From Penelope pileata (Eukaryota > Chordata > Aves > Galliformes > Cracidae), in the NCBI GenBank assembly GCA_013396635.1, contig WBMW01001654.1, forward strand, positions 231,646-295,645: a stretch of DNA of 64,000 bases, in the 5' to 3' direction. Positions 37,321 through 46,382 of the stretch are shown piece by piece. Within the stretch, counting starts at the first letter, position 1; each line of letters begins with the position of its first letter. A program made the position numbers and the translations under genes. A model generated the notes under the pieces. The model was not told the origin of the DNA and ran no database searches. It saw only the letters and a list, made by a program, of their open reading frames with translations.

Positions 37321-40300
37321 CATCTCCCGGTGGGGTCAATCCAGATAGCTGAGCCTTTATGGTGTGCTTGCACTTTCTGACCCCAGAAGCTTTGGTGCTC
37401 TGACCACCCAGCCATGACACTGATGTTGGACACCACTTTTCTTTAGCCTGGTCTTGACAGTGCACGGACAGCAGCAGTTTGTACTGTGTGAAGCATTGTG
37501 ACACCATCGTTCCTACTCCTCTGGCTCAGATGTGCAGAGGTGGGTGCTTGGCACCCCACTATGCAAAGCAGGGGTGTTTGAGATGTATAGAGGAACTGTG
37601 GCATTCAACAAGGTCTGGGGCCATGCTGGGAACCCTCACATTGTTAGGTGCTCTCAGTACCAGCTGCTGAGCAGGGGTTGTTTTTATCTGTGATTTTGGA
37701 GCCTGGCACCTGAAGGTTGCCTGAGTTTTGCATCAGGGTCTGATTTCTATCATAATCCTGTCCCTAAGCGTTGGGCAATAAGGGTTTTGATAGATGAAAA
37801 GGCTGTAATAGAATCACAGATGGTGCTTTTGAAGACATCTGTGTGATGTGGTTAGAGGCGTTTATCCCGGGAGTAAGGTATCATGTACATTTGTATTTTA
37901 TTTGAGGATGAATCTTGCTTAAGATTTCCTACAGTAGCATTCCATATAGTAATTCCATGCATTATGCCTGTCTTAATTATGAAATCAATACAGGAAAACT
38001 GAATTACAACTGATACTCTAGAAGATCTTTTTTTTTTGAGGTGATTAATCCTATGTGATGAGGCTGAGCATAGACTGTGCAAATAATACTGAATGTCAAA
38101 TAATAACTTTGTTAAGTATGGTGGCATTGAAAAAAAAGGAAAAGAAATGCTGAAAAAAAGACGCTGCATAAATTCCATGGAACAAAATTTCTTGTGAATG
38201 AAAATCTTGTCGCTCACTTCAGTGAAGCCAGATTTTATCTGACATTTCACCTCACAGTATTCATAATATGAAAATAAGTTTCTGCTAGCTATATAACTGG
38301 GGAACTGGAGTACAAGATAATCTGCTCTGTAAAATGGCAGGCTTTTGTTCAAAATGTCTACATTCATTGGTTTTATCTGCCTTATCATCTCTTTTCCTCT
38401 CTGATGAGTGCAAAATGTTTGGGTAATTTGCTTTGACCAGATCTGTCTGTGAGATCTTAAGTGGAAAAACTATTTGCATACTTAAAAATCCTGAGAACAG
38501 AGAATGGCATTATAGCTGGGGATTTGGTAGGGTTTTTTTCCCCCTGTGCTGGGCCAAGAGAGACACTTTACATTTATATGTAGCAATTACCATTCCTAAT
38601 TTTTGTAATTAAACTGCCTTGTGAAAAATTTAACGTGTGAAATGGAGGCTGCCAGGCTAATCTTCCTTGCTCTTTGCCTCATTCGTTTTTCACATACCAG
38701 CCCACAGAAGTTCTGATACCCGTTTCTCTCCTCTCCTCCTTTGACTTGTTTTAAAGTTGTTTTGGAAAGTATCTTCTCTCCAAAAAATATGATCTCCATA
38801 AAAATAAATTTACAGGAATTGATAAAAAGAAATGCTCAAGGGTTACTTCCCTTTGATTTTCTAAATTAGCAAGAAAAATTAAATGTCTTACAAAACAAAA
38901 CAATCAAAAAAAACAGTTAAATTTGCAGCTGCTTCCTTGTGTTTTTGTTTTTGATGAAAAATGCCAGTAATGAACACTGTGAAAGAAGTTACTGACAAAA
39001 AATAATTCTACTCAGAAATACGTGCCCTAATAGAACTTGCTGAGCTGGCCAGAAGCGTGAATGTGTTTGACAAAATGCACCCATCTGCTTGCAGGCAGGA
39101 CCTCCATTCAGCAAGAGCAACTTGCTGAATATAGCCCCGCGCTGTGCTCACACCAATGCAGGCATGTTCATGGAAAATGACTGCCTTCTCTTTTGCCTGT
39201 GACTTTTTTTTTTTTTTTAGAGAAATCAAAACTAACGTGTAGTGTTAGTGATTTTTTCTTCATTTGTATTTAATCATCCGAGTGCAATTCAGAGGCTGAA
39301 AGAGCAGCAGTGTTAATTGGAAGTATTCACTCTGCAAAGACTGCGAAGCAGATAGTAATAAACTCAAATTGGAAGTGGCAGGATGTTTTTGTGGATAACA
39401 CTTGTGCATATTTCATTATGCTTTCTGACCCCAGTGGTAGGTAAACTGTAAAACTAATGATTAAAAATATAATTTTTTACATATTAAATCCATTTTATAG
39501 TTTTATGGCTTTTGCTGATAAGAACTGAAACAGATACATTGGCTTCCACTAACAGTTTTTGACTTCTTGCAGGGCTGCAGTGAGTATGAAAGAGTATGGG
39601 AATAAAACTCACATTTCTTCTTGTCTCCTATGCTTGGGCTTCATCTAGTTTACAAAGAAAGATATTTAAAATAATGTCTTAAATTTACATTGCTGCTGCT
39701 GCTCAGGAGTGAGGTAATGTACTTCTACAAATTCTATTTCAGCATGTTTGAATGCAATTGACAGATTATTGCATTCTAGACCATTATTACATTTAGTTAT
39801 GTACATTTAGTTATTTAGTTAGTACATTTATTTTATGCGCAGACTCATGGGAAAGAGTTTTATTCCTATGAAATGGGACCAGCTGTAACGGTGAGAAAAT
39901 GAGAGCTTATGTCCAGATGCTTTATAATTTAGATTTGTTTTTTAAGCTACTGAAAAAGTGCTGCCTGTGGGCAGAAAAATCTCCTTACTTAAAATCAGCA
40001 CAGCGAGTGAATTTAAAGTTGTACAAATGGATTTGAAGTTTGATGATAAGAAAATTGATTGGAGATTGTACATTGTGAATACATTAGGTTTATAAAGACA
40101 AAACATGCATGAAGTGCAATTACTGCTAGTGTTGCTATATTAGTATGAATGTTAATAGCATGTTTGTTTTTGAAATGGGTTATGCATTCTGGTAAATGTC
40201 TGCTTGAATCTAGTCATCTGTGTATCACTTGTCTAAGTACTCTCATTTAAGATGCCATATCCCTTCTTGTAGCAATAAAGGGGTAAAGCAACATTAATAT

Positions 40301-40369
40301 TAAATAATTAGAAAAACAAAAGGGGAATGATTAAACATATTTACATAATTGAAATAACACTGAGTCGCA
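37321..40369. other. noncoding AT-rich stretch, no gene seen
   Basis: A 178-codon minus-strand open frame (37852-38388) has no recognisable domain, has low-complexity lysine and serine stretches from A-rich DNA and no promoter or splice context, so I treat it as chance. Poly-T runs lie near 38028-38037 and 39206-39219, and a small TGC triplet repeat at about 39694-39704. No RNA gene is seen. Confidence 0.55.
39788..39830. repeat. TACATTTA-type tandem repeat
   Basis: TACATTTAGTTAT occurs at 39788-39800 and 39802-39814 (period 14), and the core TACATTTA returns at 39823-39830. A small decayed tandem array. Confidence 0.8.
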
Positions 40370-40520
40370 GTGGGAAATCGGGACAATGTTGTCTCCTTTC
40401 AAAGTAATTCATAATTCAGATTTTTAATTATGGCATATTCATTCATTTAAAGATGATTCTGGATGAGAGGGCCACTAATGAAATACAATCATTAGCATCT
40501 AAACAAAGTAATTTAGAAAG
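40370..40520. promoter_or_regulatory. candidate conserved noncoding element (enhancer-like)
   Basis: The block has an ACAATG SOX-type word, CTTTCAAAG (a TCF/LEF-like CTTTGA pair), and many homeodomain cores (AGTAATTCATAATTC, TTTTTAATTATGG, CACTAATGAAAT). It is repeat-free and lies about 500 bp from three other similar blocks. The motif mix is typical of developmental enhancers. Conservation is not testable here. Confidence 0.28.
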
Positions 40521-40927
40521 TCTCCTTTCGGGGAAAAGATTTCTAGAACATCATCAATCACACAAGATATGCAAAAACAAGCAATTAAACCACACACAAG
40601 AACTACAACAACCTTATATATTAGTAATGTACACATGAAAACATAACTGATTACAATGATTAGAGCAGGGTAGTGTGGTTAATTTGTATGTTATGTAGCA
40701 ATTTCATGGGAGAATGTACCAGGACAGACTCATCATGCAACAAATGAGTGCCATGTCATTGATATATGTTTAAATGGACTGAAATGGATTTCAGTCAGTG
40801 CCAAGTTATCAATAAAAAAATCCAGCAACAAGAAGCTGGAACCGTGTCCTTCAAAGAAGCATAAATACCCCAGTGTGAATCTATAATCTATCTTGGCTAT
40901 AATTTTGTTTGGGCTTCTGTTTGTTTC

Positions 40928-40938
40928 TTTTTTTTTTG

Positions 40939-40979
<41 letters not shown>

Positions 40980-41008
40980 CCTCGCTCTTTTTTTTTTTTT
41001 TTTTTTTT
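40928..41008. repeat. long interrupted poly-T tract
   Basis: T runs of 10, 39 and 21 are separated only by GGG (40938-40940) and CCTCGCTC (40980-40987). On the minus strand this is a long A-rich stretch, as at the end of a young retroposed copy, yet no retroposon body is recognised on either side. Simple repeat expansion or assembly artefact are alternatives. Confidence 0.9.
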
Positions 41009-41029
41009 AACATTGTATTTGATTTTGTT

Positions 41030-41360
41030 AAATTGGCAAAATATAGCCTTAGGAAGATATTTCATGAGAGAAGCAGGTGCTGCATTAGTTTCTCATTAAC
41101 TACTCAAATCCTTCTTTGGGCTTATAGCAACAAAGTGCTCATAGATCTAAATGGGTCAGTGATTTACAGGGTCTTTCCGTATAGACAATTACAATTCATT
41201 AAACATGCAGCAGCATTAAATGGACAGAGTAATTCAGCACGACTTTTAATGTCTGTGTGCAGTGTCCTGTTAAAGAGACACGAAAAGCTGGCTTTAAACA
41301 CCTTCTTCTTTCGGTTAAATTATAATCTTGTTGGAAACCTGCACCATTTCCTCCTCTCGT
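41030..41360. promoter_or_regulatory. candidate conserved noncoding element (enhancer-like)
   Basis: Repeat-free DNA between a poly-T tract and a GT repeat. It contains dense developmental motif words: GACAATTACAATTCATTAAAC (at about 41184-41204), CAGCATTAAATGG, AGTAATTCAG, TTTTAATGTC and GGTTAAATTATAATC. Overlapping SOX-like ACAAT and homeodomain ATTA cores in close succession are characteristic of ancient vertebrate enhancers. This is one of the blocks I would align first. Confidence 0.35.
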
Positions 41361-41383
41361 TGAAAGAAAAGGCAGAAATAACC

Positions 41384-41410
41384 GTGTGTGTGTGTGTGTG
41401 TGTGTGTGTG
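41384..41410. repeat. (GT)13 microsatellite
   Basis: About thirteen uninterrupted GT units, directly after enhancer-like sequence. Likely length-polymorphic. Confidence 0.95.
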
Positions 41411-41559
41411 AGGAGCATCTTGCTGCAGAGAGGCGGGAGCGCCCGGTGTAGTCATACTGCCTTTGATAACCACCAGGCTTAGAAGCCAAAATATGTTCTA
41501 TTGGGTACTCAAAGGATAAAAATACTGGTTAATTTTCAGCAGTGCTCCTTCATTTGACT

Positions 41560-41790
41560 TTACAATTTATAGCAGCGAACATTAATGCAAGAATAGCTTG
41601 GTCGAGGAGGAGTTTAAAATTAGAGCACCTCTTCTCATTAGCCCCAGCAGCCTGACCCAGGGTGAACTGAGAAGTAATTTGCCGCCAGATCCTCATTTTG
41701 CTTCTGTTATCACTCCTTGTAAATGAAGCGCAGCAATTTATTGTAGCACCTCAAGGAGTCAAGAACATAATGTGTAAAACACATACAAAA
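41560..41790. promoter_or_regulatory. candidate conserved noncoding element with inverted repeat
   Basis: Repeat-free block with AACATTAATGCAAG, TTTAAAATTAGAG, CTCATTAGCC and AAGTAATTTGCCG homeodomain-type words. An exact 8-bp inverted pair, ACTCCTTG (41712-41719) and CAAGGAGT (41752-41759), encloses a 32-base loop. Together with the neighbouring blocks it forms an enhancer-like cluster at 40.4-42.4 kb. Inference from motifs only. Confidence 0.32.
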
Positions 41791-42269
41791 AAAATCTTTC
41801 TTCACATTCATTAACACCCAGCACACAGAGGCTGTTCACTTTTCACTCTAATGAAGGAGGGGGATCTTAAATCTAAAGCTTTCCAGCCTGTGAAGAAGGC
41901 CTCTTCAGGTCATTAGACAGAAGCTGAGTTGGACTGAAGAAAGGTCATTGACAAAAAAGGGAGAATGGCAATATGATGAAAAATAGAAAATGGATAAAAG
42001 AAGAGACTTTAGAAAGCTCGGAGAATGGAAAGTACATTTTTGGCGTTGGTGATCAACCCTTCTTGTCTCTATGTTCATTTTCTGTTGTCGGTGAAGAAAA
42101 GAATATCTGGCTTTTTATTTAGCTGGGAATTGCTCTCGTGTTTGGTCAATTCTCATTTCATCACCCTTGGTCTGACCTTGCAGGAAGCATTAATAGGCTT
42201 ATTTTTAAGGGAGCTTTGTCTGCTGCCTAGAAATCCAGCCCTTCATTTTGCTCTTTTTTATTAAAAACA

Positions 42270-42440
42270 TGCTGTCTACTAGATTTTAATGTATTCTGAT
42301 TATGTAACTGACAATTTCCCCGTGGGGAAATCTTTTGTCTTACCCATCCTGATTAACACTTCGAGTTTATAGCTCTCTATTAACATCACATTCAGGAATA
42401 TTAGGAAGTGTCTATATGCAAATTAATTTATATTGGTAAT
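42270..42440. promoter_or_regulatory. candidate enhancer with POU octamer and palindrome
   Basis: Contains an exact octamer ATGCAAAT (42416-42423) fused to TAATTTA, a classic POU plus homeodomain arrangement. It also holds an 18-base near-palindrome, ATTTCCCC-GT-GGGGAAAT (42314-42331), resembling sites for dimeric factors. A TTAACATCACATTCAGGAAT stretch lies between. No repeats overlap it. Confidence 0.32.
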
Positions 42441-43469
42441 AGAAATACAAGAACTTAAAGAGGAGCTGGAATCCCTCTGAACACATTGCTGAATGCACAG
42501 CAAAACATGTACTTGGGGCTGGAGGTTGCCTAAGCTGAGAGGCATAGCATCTTGTAGAAAATGCCTTTTTGTTTCATTTGCCCAGTCTCCAGTGACAGAA
42601 TGGCTGAACCCTGCAGTCCTGTAGCAAGCACCATTACGCAGTACTTTTCTCTATGAGTGCATACAGCTTGCACTGGTATAACCAGTTACCGATGCAAATG
42701 TATTGTGAGGATAAATTACAACAAAGTTGTCTTTTTTGTTTGTTTTACTTTGCAATTACAGACAAGTAAATATTCTTTTTCTCATAATACGTTTTCTTAT
42801 GCTTGCCCACATCCCATTGCTGGATATTCCCCTCATACAATCTAATGTTATGAATTACAGTGTATACATTTTACAGTAAATGCTTTCCCATTTAGTTAAC
42901 AGCGTGAGACCATTATCTTGTGACAAAACTGTTCCAGTGAAGCCTCTTCATTAAATAAGTAATCATCCTTTGCATACAATGGAAACTGAAATTAGTAATG
43001 TATAAATATATGATGCTGAAAAGCCACCGGTTGACAACAACATGACCTACATCGAATTATATCATATTGTCCTAATCCTTCTGGACACTGATATGCAGTA
43101 ATGCTCCTTGGATTGTCTCAGACAAATAAACAAACAAACAGAAAATACTACAAAAACAATATAAATGAACTGTCAACGTATTCAGTATATCCAAGAGAAA
43201 GTAGAGATTATTTTGGAACTCTACAAGGGTTTGTTTTTCCTTTTCTTTAAGATGCATCCATGTGAATTATGCATATAAATACTACAGCTCTGCATCCAAA
43301 GCTGCAAATTGCTTTATTTGCTGCTGAGCTGGAACAGCAGGCTTCCCAAAAGTAATTCTTCACATTACTCCCACTTCAGCCAGCTTTGCTGTTCAGCTGC
43401 TCTCCTGGTAGTACGTTGAGGTATTCTTCTTAGGCCAGGTAGCTTGAAAGGTGGAGGACGGGGAATGAT

Positions 43470-43484
43470 CAGGCAGGCAGGCAG
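43470..43484. repeat. (CAGG)n microsatellite
   Basis: CAGG repeated three times plus CAG. A short tetranucleotide repeat. Confidence 0.85.
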
Positions 43485-43750
43485 TGCCTCTGGATTGTAA
43501 GCACTAAGGCCATGGTTAGGTGAAGAAGGCAATGGACCTCCTAAACCACTTCATCAGCAGTTAGAACCATTTGTCTGCTTGTTTAAGCCATTGGTTTCAC
43601 CTCACTGCTGACCATCAGGCAGGTGGTATGGGTAAAACTGAAGGGAGTCAACGTGTGACCTTTCTGAAGCCTCACACGTTGTGTCACCTCCAGTAGAGCG
43701 GCAGAACTCGTGCTGGTGCTGCTCTCATGCACTCCCAGTTCCACCAGCAC

Positions 43751-43771
43751 CTCAGCACTCAGCACTCAGCA
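43751..43771. repeat. (CTCAGCA)3 tandem repeat
   Basis: Three exact, adjacent copies of the 7-mer CTCAGCA. A small minisatellite-like duplication. Confidence 0.85.
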
Positions 43772-44381
43772 AAGGCATCCTGATGCCAGCTTGGCCAAGG
43801 CTTTCAGCAAAGTTATGTCCAAGCACAAGTATTTTGTGGAGTCACATTAAGTACTTCTGAAGCACCAGTTTTCTCTTCTTTGAAAGTATTTGACACAGAA
43901 CAAGCAAGTTTTGTGCTGACAGTATAATTGTTGCTGCAATTATAGTTTTCACTGAAAAACCTGCCACATCCTTTAGCTTGTCTGGGACTCAAGGGAACAT
44001 GTGGATGTCTTGCTGAGCTTGAAGAAGTGTGGCCTGGAGCAGCGGAGGGCAGAGCTCAGCTCTGAAGGGAAGGTGGGGGATGATATTCATTAGGCTTGAA
44101 TTTAAATGTCCAGAATGACCAACTTTCACTGGAAAATTGTGGTTAAGGTATGTTTTTGTTTTTAAGACAGCTTCCTGTCTTTAAAAAAGATCTGAATGTT
44201 TGAGTTGGCAGAAGCTGTGAGAGCTCCTTCACATTGTCAGTCTAGTTCCTAAAACACTGCTAAGGGACAGTACATTAAGTGAGTAGTAGGTACAAAACAG
44301 AATGGACGTTGTTCAGAGAAAAAAGCATAGCTACTTTATTATATATATGTTCACCTCATACTTAGCATTATGATCCAAGAG

Positions 44382-44414
44382 ATGGATGTAATATTTAAAT
44401 GGATGTAATATTTA
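44382..44414. repeat. 16-bp direct repeat, period 17
   Basis: ATGGATGTAATATTTA occurs exactly at 44382-44397 and 44399-44414. A tandem slippage duplication. Confidence 0.85.
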
Positions 44415-45024
44415 TTCATAACTCAACACGGAGAGTCTGCAGCATTCTTCTGTTTGATGTCCCAAAGTAGTCTCTTTACTTCCTTTTGTCAGTTCTCACT
44501 TTGCTAAAAAGCAATGAGATCTCATGTAACTTCTTCCCGAGGCACACACATTGGACTACAAAAGCTTAGATGATAATCAGCAGTGCTGAATCAGGAACAA
44601 CGTCTTACAGAAATAACTGCACTTACGAAGTAGCATCTTAAGACCAAGAAAACAGTCTTTGAGAGAGGAGGGATAGTTTAAAAGTCTTGAAGCCTTGGTT
44701 GAGCAGGTATCCAAAGGAAAGATGTATTTGTTTGAAAATATTCAAGAAAATTTCTCAGAATTTCACGTGGGAAATTCCTTGGTGATGTTTCAGTCTTTAT
44801 TTCCTCTCCTCGTATTTGAAATTAAGAAGAGGAAATGGGGAGATGGACAGGGAAAAAACAGACATATCTTACCAACCTCCATTTTTCATAGTCCAATTAC
44901 ATAAAAAGACAACGTTTCTGAAGGGCTATTTATTTTTGAGGTCTTGGTCTTTTTCAAGTCCCAAATACTCATTATAGAAAACTATCAGAGAAGTCATAGA
45001 GACATACCTTTCTCTTATCATCAG

Positions 45025-45126
45025 ATTATGTTGAGGGACTAGGTGATTGCAAGTATAAAAGTAACTATGTTGACAGTATATATTTTTGTTATTTGTATAT
45101 GTACACATGTATGTACATCAAAAGAG
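45025..45126 (+). other. exon-like segment with strong donor (102 bp)
   Basis: A pyrimidine-rich acceptor, CCTTTCTCTTATCATCAG, ends at 45024, and a near-perfect donor, AGAG|GTAAGTAT, follows at 45126/45127. The third forward frame is open across the whole segment, giving a tyrosine-rich, low-complexity peptide that matches nothing I know. The segment is AT-rich and part of it is a degenerate TATGTACA repeat, so a decoy exon is quite possible. If it is spliced, a noncoding RNA exon is more likely than coding. Confidence 0.2.
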
Positions 45127-46188
45127 GTAAGTATATTCCTGCTTTAATTTTCTTGTACGGTGCTTTCTGATCCTTGTCCGCATTCAGACCTCTTCTTCCT
45201 GTGTTCTCTTTTGTTCATCCAGCTCTGGTTTCCTGCATATTTAACTCACCTGAAGGTTTTAAATGGTGAAGGCTGGCTTCTTTTCTACCAGCATATATAT
45301 CTGGCAGGGTATAAAGAGCTTTTATGCTGATTGTCACCCTGTGTGGTTGGGAAGGAAGAGTGAACCGGGAGAGGTTAGCTAACCAAAGCGCAGAATGGGA
45401 AATGGTCCATCTCCTGCCCTCTGTAATTCACAGACTATTTTAGACGCTAAAATTGTGACAGCTTGCTCTTGTGATAAAGATGTTAACAAGAAGAGAAAAT
45501 GACATTAATTTAATCTATTCTTACAGGTCATACTGAAATGAGTCTGTGATGATACAAAATTATAATAATAAATATGGTAGTAATTTCACAATTCTTTATA
45601 GATACTGTTCACATTCCTTTCACATGCAAATGTCCTATCCCATCCTTCATGACGGTGATTCTTGGTGCCATACGGATTCTAATTCAGAATCTTCTAATAG
45701 TTGATTCCATAATTACTTTATATTGCAAGAACAATATAAAGTACTATTCCAAATTAGGGTCTCAGGATGGCTCTCCTTTTATTACTCTTTCTCCTGGGTC
45801 TCTAGGAACATTTCCAATTTAGACATTTTCCACATTCTCAAAAGTAAATTAGATCATCAACATTCTTATCTCATACTACATTAATAGCCAGAGACAAACA
45901 GTGTACAAACCCTACACTATTGTAAAAAATATGATTTAAAGACATTTTCATATGAATGTAAGTGATGATTTTGATACACTGATATTTTCAGTAGCCCGGC
46001 AAACATTAATTCCCAAATCATGAAAAGTTTCTTGAATCTGGGGGCAAATGATTATTTAAATCAAAATGATTATCAGTTATTTAAAATTCAGTGTTTTTGT
46101 AAGTGCCTCATTCCGTCAAAGAAAGCAAATACCATTTGTTACCATCAGTAATTCGAACAGTAGTATTAAATTACTGAAAAAAAAAAGT
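45127..46188. other. noncoding AT-rich stretch, no gene seen
   Basis: No gene, RNA or transposon is recognised. The sequence is A+T-rich with poly-A near 46176-46186 and no notable structure. Confidence 0.55.
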
Positions 46189-46241
46189 AATTCTAATCAA
46201 ATCTAAAATTCAAATTCTAATTCAATTCTAAAAATCAGAAT
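46189..46241. repeat. degenerate TTCTAA/ATTCAA repeat
   Basis: The word TTCTAA recurs at 46191, 46215 and 46226, interleaved with ATTCAA and TCTAAAA words. It reads as a decayed short tandem array in AT-rich DNA. Confidence 0.6.
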
Positions 46242-46266
46242 TGTGTCATCTCTCTTTTTTTTCCAG

Positions 46267-46382
46267 ATTAGTTTACCCCAGGGGGACTTTTACCAGCTGG
46301 TGTTTGTGAGCCATGGGGTGACTGGCAGCATCTTGGCTGGGCTGAGCTGCACCTGCAGGCAGGGGTGGGACCCTCAGCGAAG
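46267..46382 (+). other. exon-like GC-rich segment with open frame (116 bp)
   Basis: A strong acceptor (TCTCTCTTTTTTTTCCAG, ending at 46266) opens directly into a GC-rich island inside AT-rich DNA. A possible donor, GAAG|GTGGGC, follows at 46382/46383. The frame starting at 46267 is open for the whole segment and onward to 46500, with a cysteine pair (SCTC) near its end. I do not recognise the peptide. The abrupt composition change at the splice-type boundary is the best argument for an exon. A decayed retroposed fragment is the alternative. Confidence 0.27.

Larger units (their letters stand above)
42441..45024. other. noncoding stretch, simple repeats only
   Basis: No gene is seen. Small repeats include (AAAC)n at about 43125-43140, (CAGG)n at 43470-43484, (CTCAGCA)3 at 43751-43771 and a 17-bp-period duplication at 44382-44414. 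A moderately GC-rich section (43320-43800) has open frames on both strands but no recognisable product. Confidence 0.55.

Noticed and set aside
37811..37845. Short hairpin (CACAGATG ... CATCTGTG)
   Set aside because: Only eight paired bases with a 13-base loop, so it occurs readily by chance and is far weaker than the hairpin at 3919.
37852..38388. 178-codon minus-strand open frame
   Set aside because: Composition follows the AT-rich DNA, with no domain or gene structure. Treated as chance.
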